64,000 nt of DNA from Lasiosphaeris hirsuta (lineage: Eukaryota > Ascomycota > Sordariomycetes > Sordariales > Lasiosphaeriaceae), in assembly GCA_030549175.1 (NCBI GenBank), contig JAUKUA010000002.1, positions 4,030,001 to 4,094,000 of the forward strand, read 5' to 3'. Position numbers and translations under genes: made by a program. Below, in pieces: positions 12,571 through 22,494 of this stretch (its first letter is position 1; each line of letters opens with the position of its first letter). The notes below the pieces were generated by a model that saw only the letters and a list, made by a program, of their open reading frames with translations, had not been told where the DNA came from and searched no databases.

Positions 12571-13131
12571 TCAGAGACAGGGCTTCGTGTCTCGTGGTAG
12601 CGCATCGTGCTCACTGATCCACGCCAACGACCTTCCCCCCGGAAGTCCCATCCAGTGGGGGCCGTCGTTACCACCTGTGGCAGCCTTCTCCTTCTCCCAT
12701 TCCTCTGGTGTCTGACACTTGGCACTCCAGGCATGGATTTGCGCGATTTCATCCTTGAGTGCTGCATTCACCAGGCGATGGCGCTTAAGCGAGTTCTTGC
12801 CGGCAAACTCGGGCGACACGATCAGTGTGGTGAAGGATTGGCCGCATCCGCCTGTTTTAGTTACGGTTGTCTGTCAGTCGTGGCCACACAAGACTGTTGA
12901 TTCAAAATGTGATTGACATGGCAGTTGCAAGGTTGCAAGGCACGATTGAGTGAGACCAGAGGGTGAATCGCGGGGCTTTGGGCGCCCATGACGTCAGGGC
13001 CGAGGAAGAGAGAGAAAATGTGAGAATTTGGACGCCGTACCAGACATATCTTGGACCTCTACATGGGTTGCCTTGAGGCGCAATGTGAGCGCCTCCTTTA
13101 TTGAGCTCTCTGTAATTGAAGACTCGGCCAT
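12571..13131 (-). CDS. BolA-family protein (Fe-S/glutaredoxin partner)
   Basis: Small BolA-like protein. Family members bind monothiol glutaredoxins and bridge Fe-S clusters, acting in iron sensing (cytosolic Bol2/Fra2 type) or mitochondrial Fe-S delivery. Minus-strand exons 13131-13041 and 12851-12571 give about 123 aa. The intron (12852-13040) is long for this locus at 189 nt. Diagnostic segments are VEVQDMSGGCGQSF, which spans the splice junction, and IVSPEFAGKNSLKRHRLVN with the conserved RHRLVN loop and its histidine. The ATG at 13131 gives no presequence; in-frame upstream sequence starts only at a TTG. A cytosolic Bol2/Fra2-like role is therefore favoured, by inference. The last ~35 residues after EEWEKEK have no family counterpart that I recognise; the end may be shorter if another intron exists. 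Confidence 0.85.
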
Positions 13132-13706
13132 GCTTGCCGTAGTGGTGGTGGTTCTTTGATGATCAAGCTTGAGGGGTCTTGGGGTACGAAAGCCACGCAA
13201 GATTTCACAAGGGCCCCCCGCGTTTGTTCTTGGCGAGAGTCAAAGACTGGCGGCCAGGGTTAGGGTTTAACGCATTCACGCATGGTCATCGAGGCTAATC
13301 AGCTTTGTTGACCTCGAAGCCGCTTGCGGCTGCTGAGGGCCGAGACAAACTAAACAACCCCTGACTGACTAAAGCGGGAAGCTGCTTGCGGCGATATTCG
13401 AGATACCTTCCTTGCAGATACTGAATGAAACGAACCTAACTTTTACGTGGTTGGTACTTTTCGTGCGCCCTAGTTTTTGTCTTGAAAAACATCAGCCCAA
13501 GAGAAGCTTTGTCTCGCTTTTCATTCACTGGCGCTCTTCCGAGTTGCTGGCTCCATCAACTTGCAACTCGCAACACGGTACTCGCAACTCGTAACTCGCA
13601 ACTCGGGTCTTATAACCCGAGGTATTTATTCCAACTCCCCTCGAAGATCCTCGAAAGTCTCTCCATCTCTGACGATACTTCAAAGGGAGCGAGGACGGCG
13701 TGTTCA
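13132..13706. promoter_or_regulatory. Divergent region BolA-like / NIF3
   Basis: A 575-base head-to-head promoter region. It contains degenerate copies of an AACTCGC-like unit at about 13562-13607, directly upstream of the NIF3 start. No other element could be assigned. Confidence 0.5.
13562..13607. repeat. Degenerate CAACTCG tandem repeat
   Basis: Five close copies of a 7-10 base unit around CAACTCG lie about 100-145 bases upstream of the NIF3 start codon. It is probably simple-sequence expansion within the 5' leader or promoter. Confidence 0.7.
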
Positions 13707-15012
13707 ATGAGCTTCGCCTCCATCTCAAAAACAACTCGCCTCTTCTCATCAGCTGCAATCCGCACTACATATTCACGAACAATCGCAACCATGGCTGGTA
13801 CTGCAAAGAGCCCCTTGTTCACCCAACAGGTGGTCAGGGCCATGCGAAACTTGTAAGTCTTCCATCCATATTTTGCCGTGTTTGCCTAGATCTGCCAATT
13901 GGCCCCGAGCTTCATCTAAGCTCCCATCTATTAACACTGAGCATCTGAGCATACAGCTGACTGACGTGACCTCTTCCCTGCAGGTACCCCGAAGAGCTTG
14001 CAGAAAGAAGCTGGGACAATGTTGGCCTTCTACAGGAGAATGTTGACCTTGGACCCCGCAGCCAGAATACGACCGTCATGTTGACCAACGACCTCACCCT
14101 TAGCGTTGCTGAGGAGGCCGTTCGACGGGATGTATCTGTCATTGTGTCTTACCGTATGTTTGCTATATGAGCCCCATAACGGGTGATAAAAAACTGAATC
14201 GTCCAGACCCGTTTATCTTCAAGGGACTCAAGTCCATCACTCTGGCCGACCCCCAGCAGCGCACTGTCCTGCTGCTCGCCCAGAACAACATCGCAGTCTG
14301 TAAGCTAGACCATCCCTTGACTCCTACTACACAATCTCTCTGCCACGTACTGACCTCTTACTAAGATAGCCCCCACACGGCTATTGACGCTGCCCCTGGC
14401 GGCATGGGCGACTGGCTTGCCGACATTCTCGATGGCCATAGTGTGGACACTCATCGCACTGTCATCAGGCCCTGTCCTGCACCTCTTCCGGCGGGTTTTG
14501 CTGGCTCCGGCTACGGCCGCCGGGTTGAGTTTGGCCACCCCGTTCACATCGGGCGCATCGTCGAGGCCTACGCCAAGGGCCTCGGTAATCTGCGCCACAT
14601 TATGATTGCCTACCCGAAGACCGACCCGGCAGTCCGCAGCTCCCGCCCGTCTGGCCGTTCGGCCTCGCCGCCGCTCCCCACCGGCCCACCCATTGCCATC
14701 CGCACCGTGGCCGTCTGCGCTGGTTCCGGTGCTGACGTTTTCAAGGAATGCGATGCGGACTTGTATGTAACAGGAGAGATGACCCACCATGCGGCCCTGC
14801 GTTTGACCATGCTGGGCAAGGTCGTTTTGACCGTCTTCCACACCAACTCGGAGCGCAAGTTCCTGCAGAAGAGACTGCTGCCGCAGCTGCAGGAGGGCTT
14901 GCGTACCGTGGCTGGAGCCAAGATCCTGATTAGCGAGGACGACGATGATCCCTTTGAGATCTGGGACGTTCAGAATCTGCCACACTGGGCCTTTGATCGC
15001 AACAGAACTTAA
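13707..15012 (+). CDS. NIF3: NIF3-like dinuclear metal-centre protein
   Basis: Member of the Nif3/DUF34 family of hexameric proteins with a two-metal site; the biochemical role in fungi is unsettled. Exons 13707-13852, 13984-14153, 14207-14299 and 14366-15012 give about 351 aa. The metal-binding signatures are present: WDNVGLL near the N-terminus, SYHPFIFKGLKSI (His-x-x spanning a junction), VYSPHTAIDAAPGG, and the C-terminal VTGEMTHHAALRL and VFHTNSE. Intron ends are GTAAGT/CAG, GTATGT/CAG and GTAAGC/AAG. Two in-frame ATGs are possible. The upstream one (13707) adds a Ser/Thr/Arg-rich, acid-free 28-residue leader resembling a mitochondrial presequence; the second is at 13791. Dual localisation by alternative initiation is conceivable but not shown. 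Confidence 0.92.
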
Positions 15013-15195
15013 TCGCAGAAGACCAGACGACAAAAAGTCCCAACACGCACCAGGCATCTGATGCTCAAGGCAATGTAAAGAATCACAGAATTTTTAATAT
15101 TAGTTTTGTCCCCTTTGAAAGTGACTATGATGAACTCCCGGCCGTGCTCCTCTCTGGTGACTCGAGACCCCCTATAATCGTGTCGCCCTCCTCTA

Positions 15196-16029
15196 TCAAA
15201 GCATCCACATCCCCCCTCCAAGCCCCCTCTCCCTCCACCGCTCCAACAACCGCCTCGGGACCTCCCACTCCCTCTTCGCCTCCTCCTCTCGCCCCTCCTC
15301 CACCAGCCTCCTCAGCCTCCCCGGCACCTCCAACACCTCCGCCACCAGCTCCCTCGTCCTCCGCCTCCCATCCAGCGCCCGGTCCCCCCTCTCCGGAGCC
15401 GGCGGCCCAATCTCACCCCTCAGCCCCTCCCGCATCCCGCTCGCCTGCTCGTAGATCTTGGCCACCACCAGGTCCAGCGTGCTTGCCATGGGATTCAGCG
15501 GGTCCATGGTCGACTGGATGCGGCGGATCGTCTCGGTCGCACTGATCAGCTTGCTGTAGTTGTCGTACACCAGCGCCTTCTTCTCCGCGTCCAGCGCCCG
15601 GATCTCCCCCAGCACCCGCGCGTACGTCCGCAGCAGCTCCGCCAGCGTGCTGCACTCCAGCGCCTGCGCGACGTAGGCATCCGCGTCGAAGGTCGGCGAG
15701 TCCAGCGCCGCGTCCGCCGGCAGGGTGTCGCTGTTCTGGTTGTAGAAGGGTTGTTGGGCGTCGAGTGGGTTGGTGATCTCGACCGTGGGCGTGGTGGGTG
15801 CGCTCGACTTTTTTATGTTGTAGTACTCGCGCAGGGCGGCACGGTTTGCGCGTCGTGGCGGCGCTGCCGCCGTGGCGGAGGTGTTGGGGTTGGGGGAGAC
15901 CGAGGTGGAGGAGGGACCTAGATCAAGGCTTGGCCGGCTCGAGGAGGTTGGGGTTATTGCTGCCGTCGTCGAGTTCATGCGCCGCGCGAGCGGCGTGGAT
16001 GGGTCGCGGGGGGAGGCGATGGTGGACAT
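15196..16029 (-). CDS. VPS51: GARP complex subunit Vps51
   Basis: Vps51 belongs to the GARP tethering complex (Vps51-54) that captures endosome-derived vesicles at the trans-Golgi. A single exon of 834 bases encodes 277 aa. The N-terminus is Ser/Thr/Pro-rich and disordered. The Vps51 signature RRANRAALREYYNIKK sits near residues 60-75, followed by the helical core (FDADAYVAQALECSTLAELL and ALVYDNYSKLISATETIRRI). The C-terminal third is unusually Arg/Glu-rich and probably helical. The start ATG at 16029 is the only ATG that includes the whole N-terminus. Its 3' end lies 183 bases from the NIF3 stop, so the two genes converge. Confidence 0.85.
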   Translation of the reverse strand: MSTIASPRDPSTPLARRMNSTTAAITPTSSSRPSLDLGPSSTSVSPNPNTSATAAAPPRRANRAALREYYNIKKSSAPTTPTVEITNPLDAQQPFYNQNSDTLPADAALDSPTFDADAYVAQALECSTLAELLRTYARVLGEIRALDAEKKALVYDNYSKLISATETIRRIQSTMDPLNPMASTLDLVVAKIYEQASGMREGLRGEIGPPAPERGDRALDGRRRTRELVAEVLEVPGRLRRLVEEGREEEAKREWEVPRRLLERWRERGLGGGMWML

Positions 16030-16704
16030 GTTGCGTGTTGTTGGAATAATTTATCGGGGGCGTTAGGTTAGACGGTGGTCTGCCGGGAAGAGGGCAGTTA
16101 GTTGGAGGATGGCATTCACTGCCTCGAGGTAGTGCGCAGCTGTGACTGTTGAAAGTGCGGGAGCTGGGATGATGTTGTCGTTTTTGAACGGTTTCGCTTT
16201 GAGATTCAATGAAAGCGGGCCTAGAGGTTCAATGAAAGCCCGTCATGAGGCATTGAGCTGAGCTCCTGCGGGCGTTACTCAGCTGTCAGCCGTGGAACCA
16301 CGCTATTTCTTCAGGGGGGGGGGGGCCACTAACGGCCCCTGTCGAACATGGAACTTTGGACATGGAACTTTGATCGCCATGGACTCCGTTCGACTTCGAC
16401 AGAGGCATTCTCATCCACATCGGTCAAATCTGGATATCAGGCCACATTGGGTATGAGAATCTAACTACGACATACTGGGATGTAAGATATCTTCTCAATA
16501 TTATGAGTTCTGACATGAAACTGACACTTTAACTCGGACACCATCGTCAGCAATCAGAACTTGAACCAACTTACCTATTCACAACGTTTGGATCTTCAAA
16601 TGTTCACCCCCGCAGACTCGATCAACTCAACCGGCAAACTACGTGTATAGAGGATCATGTCTCAACATCTCAGCCTCAAAACCGACCCCTAACCAGCCGC
16701 CAAG
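16030..16704. promoter_or_regulatory. Divergent region VPS51 / RMI1
   Basis: A 675-base head-to-head promoter region. It contains a 12-base G run at 16314-16325 and a short direct repeat CATGGAACTTTG at about 16348 and 16360. No gene was seen. Confidence 0.5.
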
Positions 16705-17475
16705 ATGGCCGCCGTAGCCACCCAACTTCAAACAGCCCTCCGCAGCCAACTCTTCCCGCTCCCCTCGCACGCCTGGCTGCTCTCCATCGTGACAAACCGG
16801 GACCCGCCGCCACCCTTGGCCTCTCTCATGGCAACAGCGCGCGCGCGGATCCTGGCCTCGGACCTGACCACGCCCGGGCTCCTCGACGCGGCCTACACGG
16901 CGGCCCACACGCTACCGGCGCACGTCATCAACAACATCGCCATGGTCGAGCACCGGCTCGCGCACGACGTGGTCGTGCAGGTCGCCGACATTGAGAACCT
17001 GTCGCGCAGCCGGTGGGAGCAGGTCGAAGAGCTGGAAACGATTGAGCGCAAGGAGCAGAGGCGGGGCCGCGAGATCATAAGGCTGCCTCCGGCCGGCGCG
17101 GAGGGCGGGGATGGGGACGGGGTGGATGCGGGGAGTGTGGCAATAACCCAGAACTTGTCTTCTGCACCTGGTAGTGGCGGTGGGGGAGGAAGTGGTGGGG
17201 TTAAGGCGACGCACAAGTTGATATTGCAAGACTGCAAAGGGCAGAATGTGTTCGCTGTCGAGCTTAAGCGAGTTGAGGGGATTGCTGCCGGGAAAACAAG
17301 CATGGGAGAGAAGATACTATTGAGGGAGGGGACGGTGATTGCGCGAGGCGCAGTTCTGTTGGACCCAGAAAATTGCCATCTAATGGGTGGTAAAATCGAT
17401 GCGTGGCACAATGAGTGGGATGATACGCGGTTAGCTAGGCTGAAGGAGGCTGCTGCTAGTGAAGTGAGGCATTGA
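16705..17475 (+). CDS. RMI1: RecQ-mediated genome instability protein Rmi1
   Basis: OB-fold subunit of the Sgs1/BLM-Top3-Rmi1 dissolvasome, which removes double Holliday junctions. A single exon encodes 256 aa. The N-terminal helical part (LRSQLFPLPSHAWLLSIV; a segment ending DLTTPGLL) and the OB-fold (HKLILQDCKGQNVFAVELKR, then GEKILLREGTVIARGAVLL and LDPENCHLMGGKIDAW) match the family. An Asp/Gly-rich low-complexity insert separates them (about residues 130-165). The ATG at 16705 sits in CAAGATGGCC, a good fungal start context. Confidence 0.88.
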   Translation: MAAVATQLQTALRSQLFPLPSHAWLLSIVTNRDPPPPLASLMATARARILASDLTTPGLLDAAYTAAHTLPAHVINNIAMVEHRLAHDVVVQVADIENLSRSRWEQVEELETIERKEQRRGREIIRLPPAGAEGGDGDGVDAGSVAITQNLSSAPGSGGGGGSGGVKATHKLILQDCKGQNVFAVELKRVEGIAAGKTSMGEKILLREGTVIARGAVLLDPENCHLMGGKIDAWHNEWDDTRLARLKEAAASEVRH

Positions 17476-17649
17476 CAAGAGGCTGGCCGTTGATTACTCA
17501 GTGGTTTCGTTTTCGTTTCCGTGATACCCAAATACATTTGTTTAACTTTCCCCGTCGACAAGAATATCCGCTATGCACCATATGCGAAACCTACAATCGT
17601 CCATCACCTCGTTCCCCCTCGTCCCGCGTGAGCGCAACCAAGTAGATAC

Positions 17650-20600
17650 TCATCCACTAACCACTTCGGCCAGTGCCACCCACCCAGATTTCTCCCACGG
17701 TGCGACCATAATGGCCGTTTGGGCATCCACTGCCCGGCCAGTTCCGGCATATGTCTTTGCCAAACCCTCCGCTCCTAGATCTCCACGAGGCGGAATACCC
17801 TTGACCGCAACACGCAAAGCCATCTCGGCGGCGCTCTCGCCTTCCTCCCCGCCAAGGGCAGCGATATCCGACCAGCCATGTGGCAGGTATGGGTAGAACA
17901 TGACGTCCGTCTGCGCTTGGATAGCGGCAACAAATTCCCCTACTGAGGTCCCCTTTCCCTCCCCTAATATTGCGATGGCCCTTAGCACCTCGCCAAGTTG
18001 GCTCTGTTCAGGAGGTGTCACGCCCTCATCACTGGCCCTCAAGCCTTGAAGCTCTTGCACCACAGCTTCCAAGCTCTCCTCATCGTTATCCAGCAACGCG
18101 ACCACACCCAGCAACAATACCGACTGCACATGATGCGGATCCTTCTCAATAACCTCGAAGAGAATGTCCCGCGCCTTCTCCCTATTGCTTTCCTCGCCCG
18201 TGGCCCACAAGACCTGCGCCAAGACACACGCCGTGTCCGGGTTGCCGTCCGACTCTTTGAGCGCGGCCTTAAAGGAGGTCACGGCACTGTTGACGTCCTC
18301 GAGGTAGTATTGAGCTAGGCCAATTGTGACGTGCGCGCTGAGGCGTATCTTATTGCGCTCCTCGGCCGTCAGTTCGTTGTCGGATCCGTCCTCGCTGCTA
18401 AGATGGATCGCGAACTCGCCTGACTCGATAGCCTCAGCATATGAGCTAGAGGCCAGCTGGGAACGAGCAAGGTCAGCTTGCGCCATGGCAAAGTGTTTAA
18501 GGGCTTCGGAAGATTCTGTAGCTTCGTAATCGTCTCCTACGGCAAGGCATATCTTGCCAAGCGTAGCTACCGAACGGGAAGTCTCGTTGGTCCGCTCGTG
18601 GAAGAGCGCTGTGAGATTTCCATATACCAGATCCTGGGGTCTGAGCGCCTGGAGCTGGCTCAGGGCAAAGATAGGTTGGACTAAGAGGGTGATGGGTTGG
18701 TCTGAAGGGGACGTGACGAGGTGGTCGAAAACCGAGAGTGCGTAGTGCCGTTTGGTTACGACTGATGAGCTCTCAGCTATATCCATGGCGTGCGTAAACA
18801 GACCACGCGCTTCTTTCCGGTCCCCAAGGAGGAGAGCTACTAGTCCCTGTCCGAGCCAAGCATTTGCGTGATCCGGGTCTGTTGACTGAGCCCGGGTAAA
18901 GGCATCGTTTGCGAGAGAAACATCACCTTGAAGGAGAGCCAGCGTACCAAGATTCGTCCAAGTGTGGGCACTCCTCTCATTCAGGTGCAAGCTGCGAACA
19001 AAGGAGTGTTGCGAGACGGCAGGGTTGATCTCGCTAGTGACTACCCCAAGGGCGTTCCAAAATTCCGAGTTTCCAGCTTCCAGTTCGATGGCGCGTTTGA
19101 AACAGGCCACGGCCGCCTTCGAGTATCTCGTCGCCTTTTTTCTCAAGCTCATCGGAAGACACCCGTGTGCTCGATATTCTGCCCATCCTAAGTTGTAGTA
19201 AGCCACGGCTTTGGCATGCACATCGTTGGCCGACACATGGATGGCCCGCTTGTGGGCGAGAATAGTTGCTTGCAAAACCTTGGTCAGCTCCACGCCAACC
19301 GCTTCGTCATCTGGAAAAGTGCCAGAAGTGGTGACTATCTCAAGGCTGACTCCGTCAATGTCCCGAAGAACTTCGTATTCGGGTGTTGTATCGTCATTTC
19401 CGATCAACAATCGGACGGCATCTGCTGGGAAGTCGGACAGCCGACTCTGTATGCTCGAGAAAAGGGAGCACGCGTCTCCCACAGACCTCCAGAAGTTGAA
19501 TGTGTCCTTGACGGCAGCGGGAACCTTTGTTGCAAATGTAAGCGTCTCTATTGCGAGACTGATGGCATTGCCAAAGAAGCCTGTCTCCAAGCTATCCAAT
19601 GCATTCTCCACCATGGCCTGCATGGAAGCGGTCGCGACCCCTTCCTCATCTGGACGATCCACAGCAACCTGGCGATATAGAGAGATGGCATCGTCAAAGT
19701 CACCAAGCTCGCGCTTAACATCAGCGAGAATGAACTTTGTGAACCACGTTTCTCCCTTGATGGTTGGACCGGCAGTCTCCTCGAGCTTCTGCGCATTGAT
19801 GATTGCCTTCGTTGCTGCGGTGTACCTGCCAGCACCGTGATAGCTCTCGCCCAAGCCCACCCAGGAGTGATAGTCGTTCGGAGATACTCTCAGAGCTGCC
19901 TGGAAGGAGACAATAGCCTTGTGGTAATCTTGCTTATTTAACTCGGCAACACCAAGTGCGGCAAAAGGCCAGCTAATGCCCTTTCGTTTCGATCCGGGCG
20001 GCGGCTTGACCTTGCCAGAGTCGACAACGCGCTGGGCGACGAGCTCAACACGGTCCCAGTCCCCATCGTCGGCAAACGATCGCGCAAGCCTCTCAGCTGA
20101 CACAACTTCGGACGGCGAGAGCTCGACTGCTTTCTGAAAGCACCGCCGGGCTCTCTTCTTGTCCTTTGCGTAGTCGGCATAGTAGATACCAAGGCTGGTG
20201 TAAGGGGGCGCATAGTTTAGATTGCTCTTAAGTGAATCGAGGAAGTATGCGTAAGCCCCCGTGCGACTCTTTCGGGCGGCCTTGGATGTGTCGATGTTCC
20301 AGATGCAGTACCCCAGGCGATATTGAGTTTGGGCTAAGAGTTCCTTGGCTAGCTGTCCCCTTTTCGCGATGAGGGGTATGCAGTATTCTAGTTCCGCTCT
20401 GCTAATATCAAAGTCTCCCTTTAAGGCCTTGACCCAAGCAGCTTCTGTGCGGACGCGAAGGTTATCAGGATCTCGCTTTGCTGCCCGTTCCAAAAAGTCA
20501 ATGGCTTCGTCATAGTCTTCCTCCTCTTCGTAGATCAGACCAACCCCAATCAAAGCAGGGGTGGATGATGCATCATGAGCGAGGACTCCGTCGAACAATG

Positions 20601-21987
20601 CTTTCGCCTCCTGATGATAACGTGGGGACTGGTAGAAAACCAATGATGTTCCGAGATACAAAGAGAGCGCATCCTCGGTATTTTGAAAGCTGAGCCCAGC
20701 CTTCACGCGCTCCAATTTCAAGTAGCCAAGAGCCTTACGCATGAGCTCGGAATTGCTTTCGTTTTCCTCCAGGTACTGGTAGTATTCACCCATGAGTCGG
20801 TATGCGAAGAGTGAGTCGGTGCCGATTCCTTCGGTCATCATGAGCAAACGGTCTTCTTCTGTGATTGGGATATATGTTGTTCTTGCCCCTCCGTCCTCGT
20901 CATCTAAGCTTTCATCTTCTGACTCATCTGTAGGAGTAGGCTCGCCTTTCTGTACGGTTTCCTGTGGAAATGGCGAAACGGCACTTGTCAGAAAACCCAT
21001 GATGACTCTGTTGAGGTCGCTGTCGGGGAAAAACACGCAGTACTGTCGAAGAAAGTTGACGTCCCACTGGCTAATCTCCTTGTGATCTTGCCAGTTGATG
21101 GCGATATCCCAAGCAAATTTGAAGGGGTGCTTGATGATAACCATGTCGTTTGCGAGCTTTTGCACGATTGCCGCTTCGTGTTCTTTCTGCTCACCGGCGG
21201 GCCAGAAAGTCAATCGCTCATAGCAGTACTTAAGAAGCTTCTCCTCATACGTGCGGCGCACTTCATCGTCAACTGACCAGTTGATAATCTGCTGAAAGAC
21301 ATAGCTGAGTCTGCTTTGGTGATAGACCTCTCGCTTCACTTCAAGGGTGACCTCGCTGACCCGGGCTCCAATTCGCGTGCGGCGCTCGCCAATCAGAATG
21401 TTGATACGCTTCTTCTCCTCAGTCTCAACAATCTGAGCCTGGATTTCGTAGGTCTTGGCAGGATGAGGGACCCGGCCCTCGAGCGCAGGGTAGACGGGGC
21501 TCTCAGGCAGAATCAAATCCAGAGCCTCGACGTACTGTTGGCGATCTCCTTGGGCACGGGCGTAGTCAACGAATTTGGTAACCACGTCTGCGCACTTCGG
21601 AATGTCGTTGGAATCACGGTAAATTTCAGCGAGCTTAAGGGCAGCATGCTGGTACTGCTTCAACTTCTTGCCTCCTTGGCGTTGATAAAGTTTGACTAGG
21701 CCCTGCCATGCTTGTCCATCGGTAGGCTTGATGGTTGTGGCGGTGAGATAAGTAGCTTCCGCCTCATTGGGCTTGTTCTTCTTGTCAAGGGCAAACGCCA
21801 GAAAAACGTGTCTGCGAGAAGTCAGCACTTGTGGCCTAGGTTGATGGGTTCAAAGGAGGTCAACATACGCAGTGTAGTTTTTGGTGTCTTTTTGGAAGAC
21901 GTCGTTGGCAGCTTCAATGGCTTGGTCCCATTTCTGCTGCTTGACGGCTTCCCCAAGCGTCTTGAGCAATGCTTTGGTGGTCGACAT
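17650..21987 (-). CDS. SKI3: Superkiller protein 3 (Ski complex TPR scaffold)
   Basis: Ski3 is the tetratricopeptide scaffold of the cytoplasmic Ski2-Ski3-Ski8 complex, which feeds mRNA to the exosome for 3'-5' decay. Minus-strand exons 21987-21869 and 21811-17650 give about 1426 aa, a usual length for fungal Ski3. The intron (21812-21868) has GTATGT and GCAG ends. TPR units recur throughout, for example WQGLVKLYQRQGGKKLKQY, ALIGVGLIYEEEEDYDEAI, SWVGLGESYHGAGRYTAA, FWNALGVVTSE and TNLGTLALLQGDVSLANDAF. The start is a short exon (MSTTKALLKTLGEAVKQQKW) that itself begins a TPR helix. The 3' end faces RMI1 at 174 bases. Confidence 0.93.
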
Positions 21988-22494
21988 GGCAGCCGCTCGG
22001 AAGGTGCAAACGGTGTGAAAGGAAACGAATCAGTGGTCAAGAGTCAGATCAGCGGCCTTACATCTCGACTGTGCAGTAAAAATGGGCGCAATCAAATAGC
22101 AAAATTGGAAGTTGGGTAATCGGAGAATGCTCAGAAAGAAAGTTGGCTTCCAGTGTATCCCGTGTTTGTCTCAAAGCTTGACTAGTTGCTGCTATAAAAG
22201 CGGCAGTACCTCGATTGCGGGTGTAAGGTTTGACAGGTGCCTGGTGAACCGCGGTGTTGCGGGGCCAAGCTTCGAAGCTTGACAGTGTGCGCCTTGCCCT
22301 CTCGATACTGTGTTTATCACCCCGCCGGGGCGGATAAGAGATGCTCCGCCGTTATCGATAACAGCTTATCGGAGAAAAAAGTGAGCAGCTTTCCAGGGTC
22401 CCAGCGCATAGTGTCGCGGTGCAGCTCGAGGCATCGAGACTTGGAGACATCGAGATAGAATATTTACGAGCCCTCAAATCGCCAATTTCCCACC
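21988..22494. promoter_or_regulatory. Divergent region SKI3 / UTP22
   Basis: A 507-base bidirectional promoter. Visible elements: TATAAAAG at 22193-22200; GATAAG at about 22334 and its complement CTTATC at about 22366; and between them a perfect 12-base palindrome GTTATCGATAAC at 22352-22363. The assignment of any element to either gene is not established. Confidence 0.5.
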
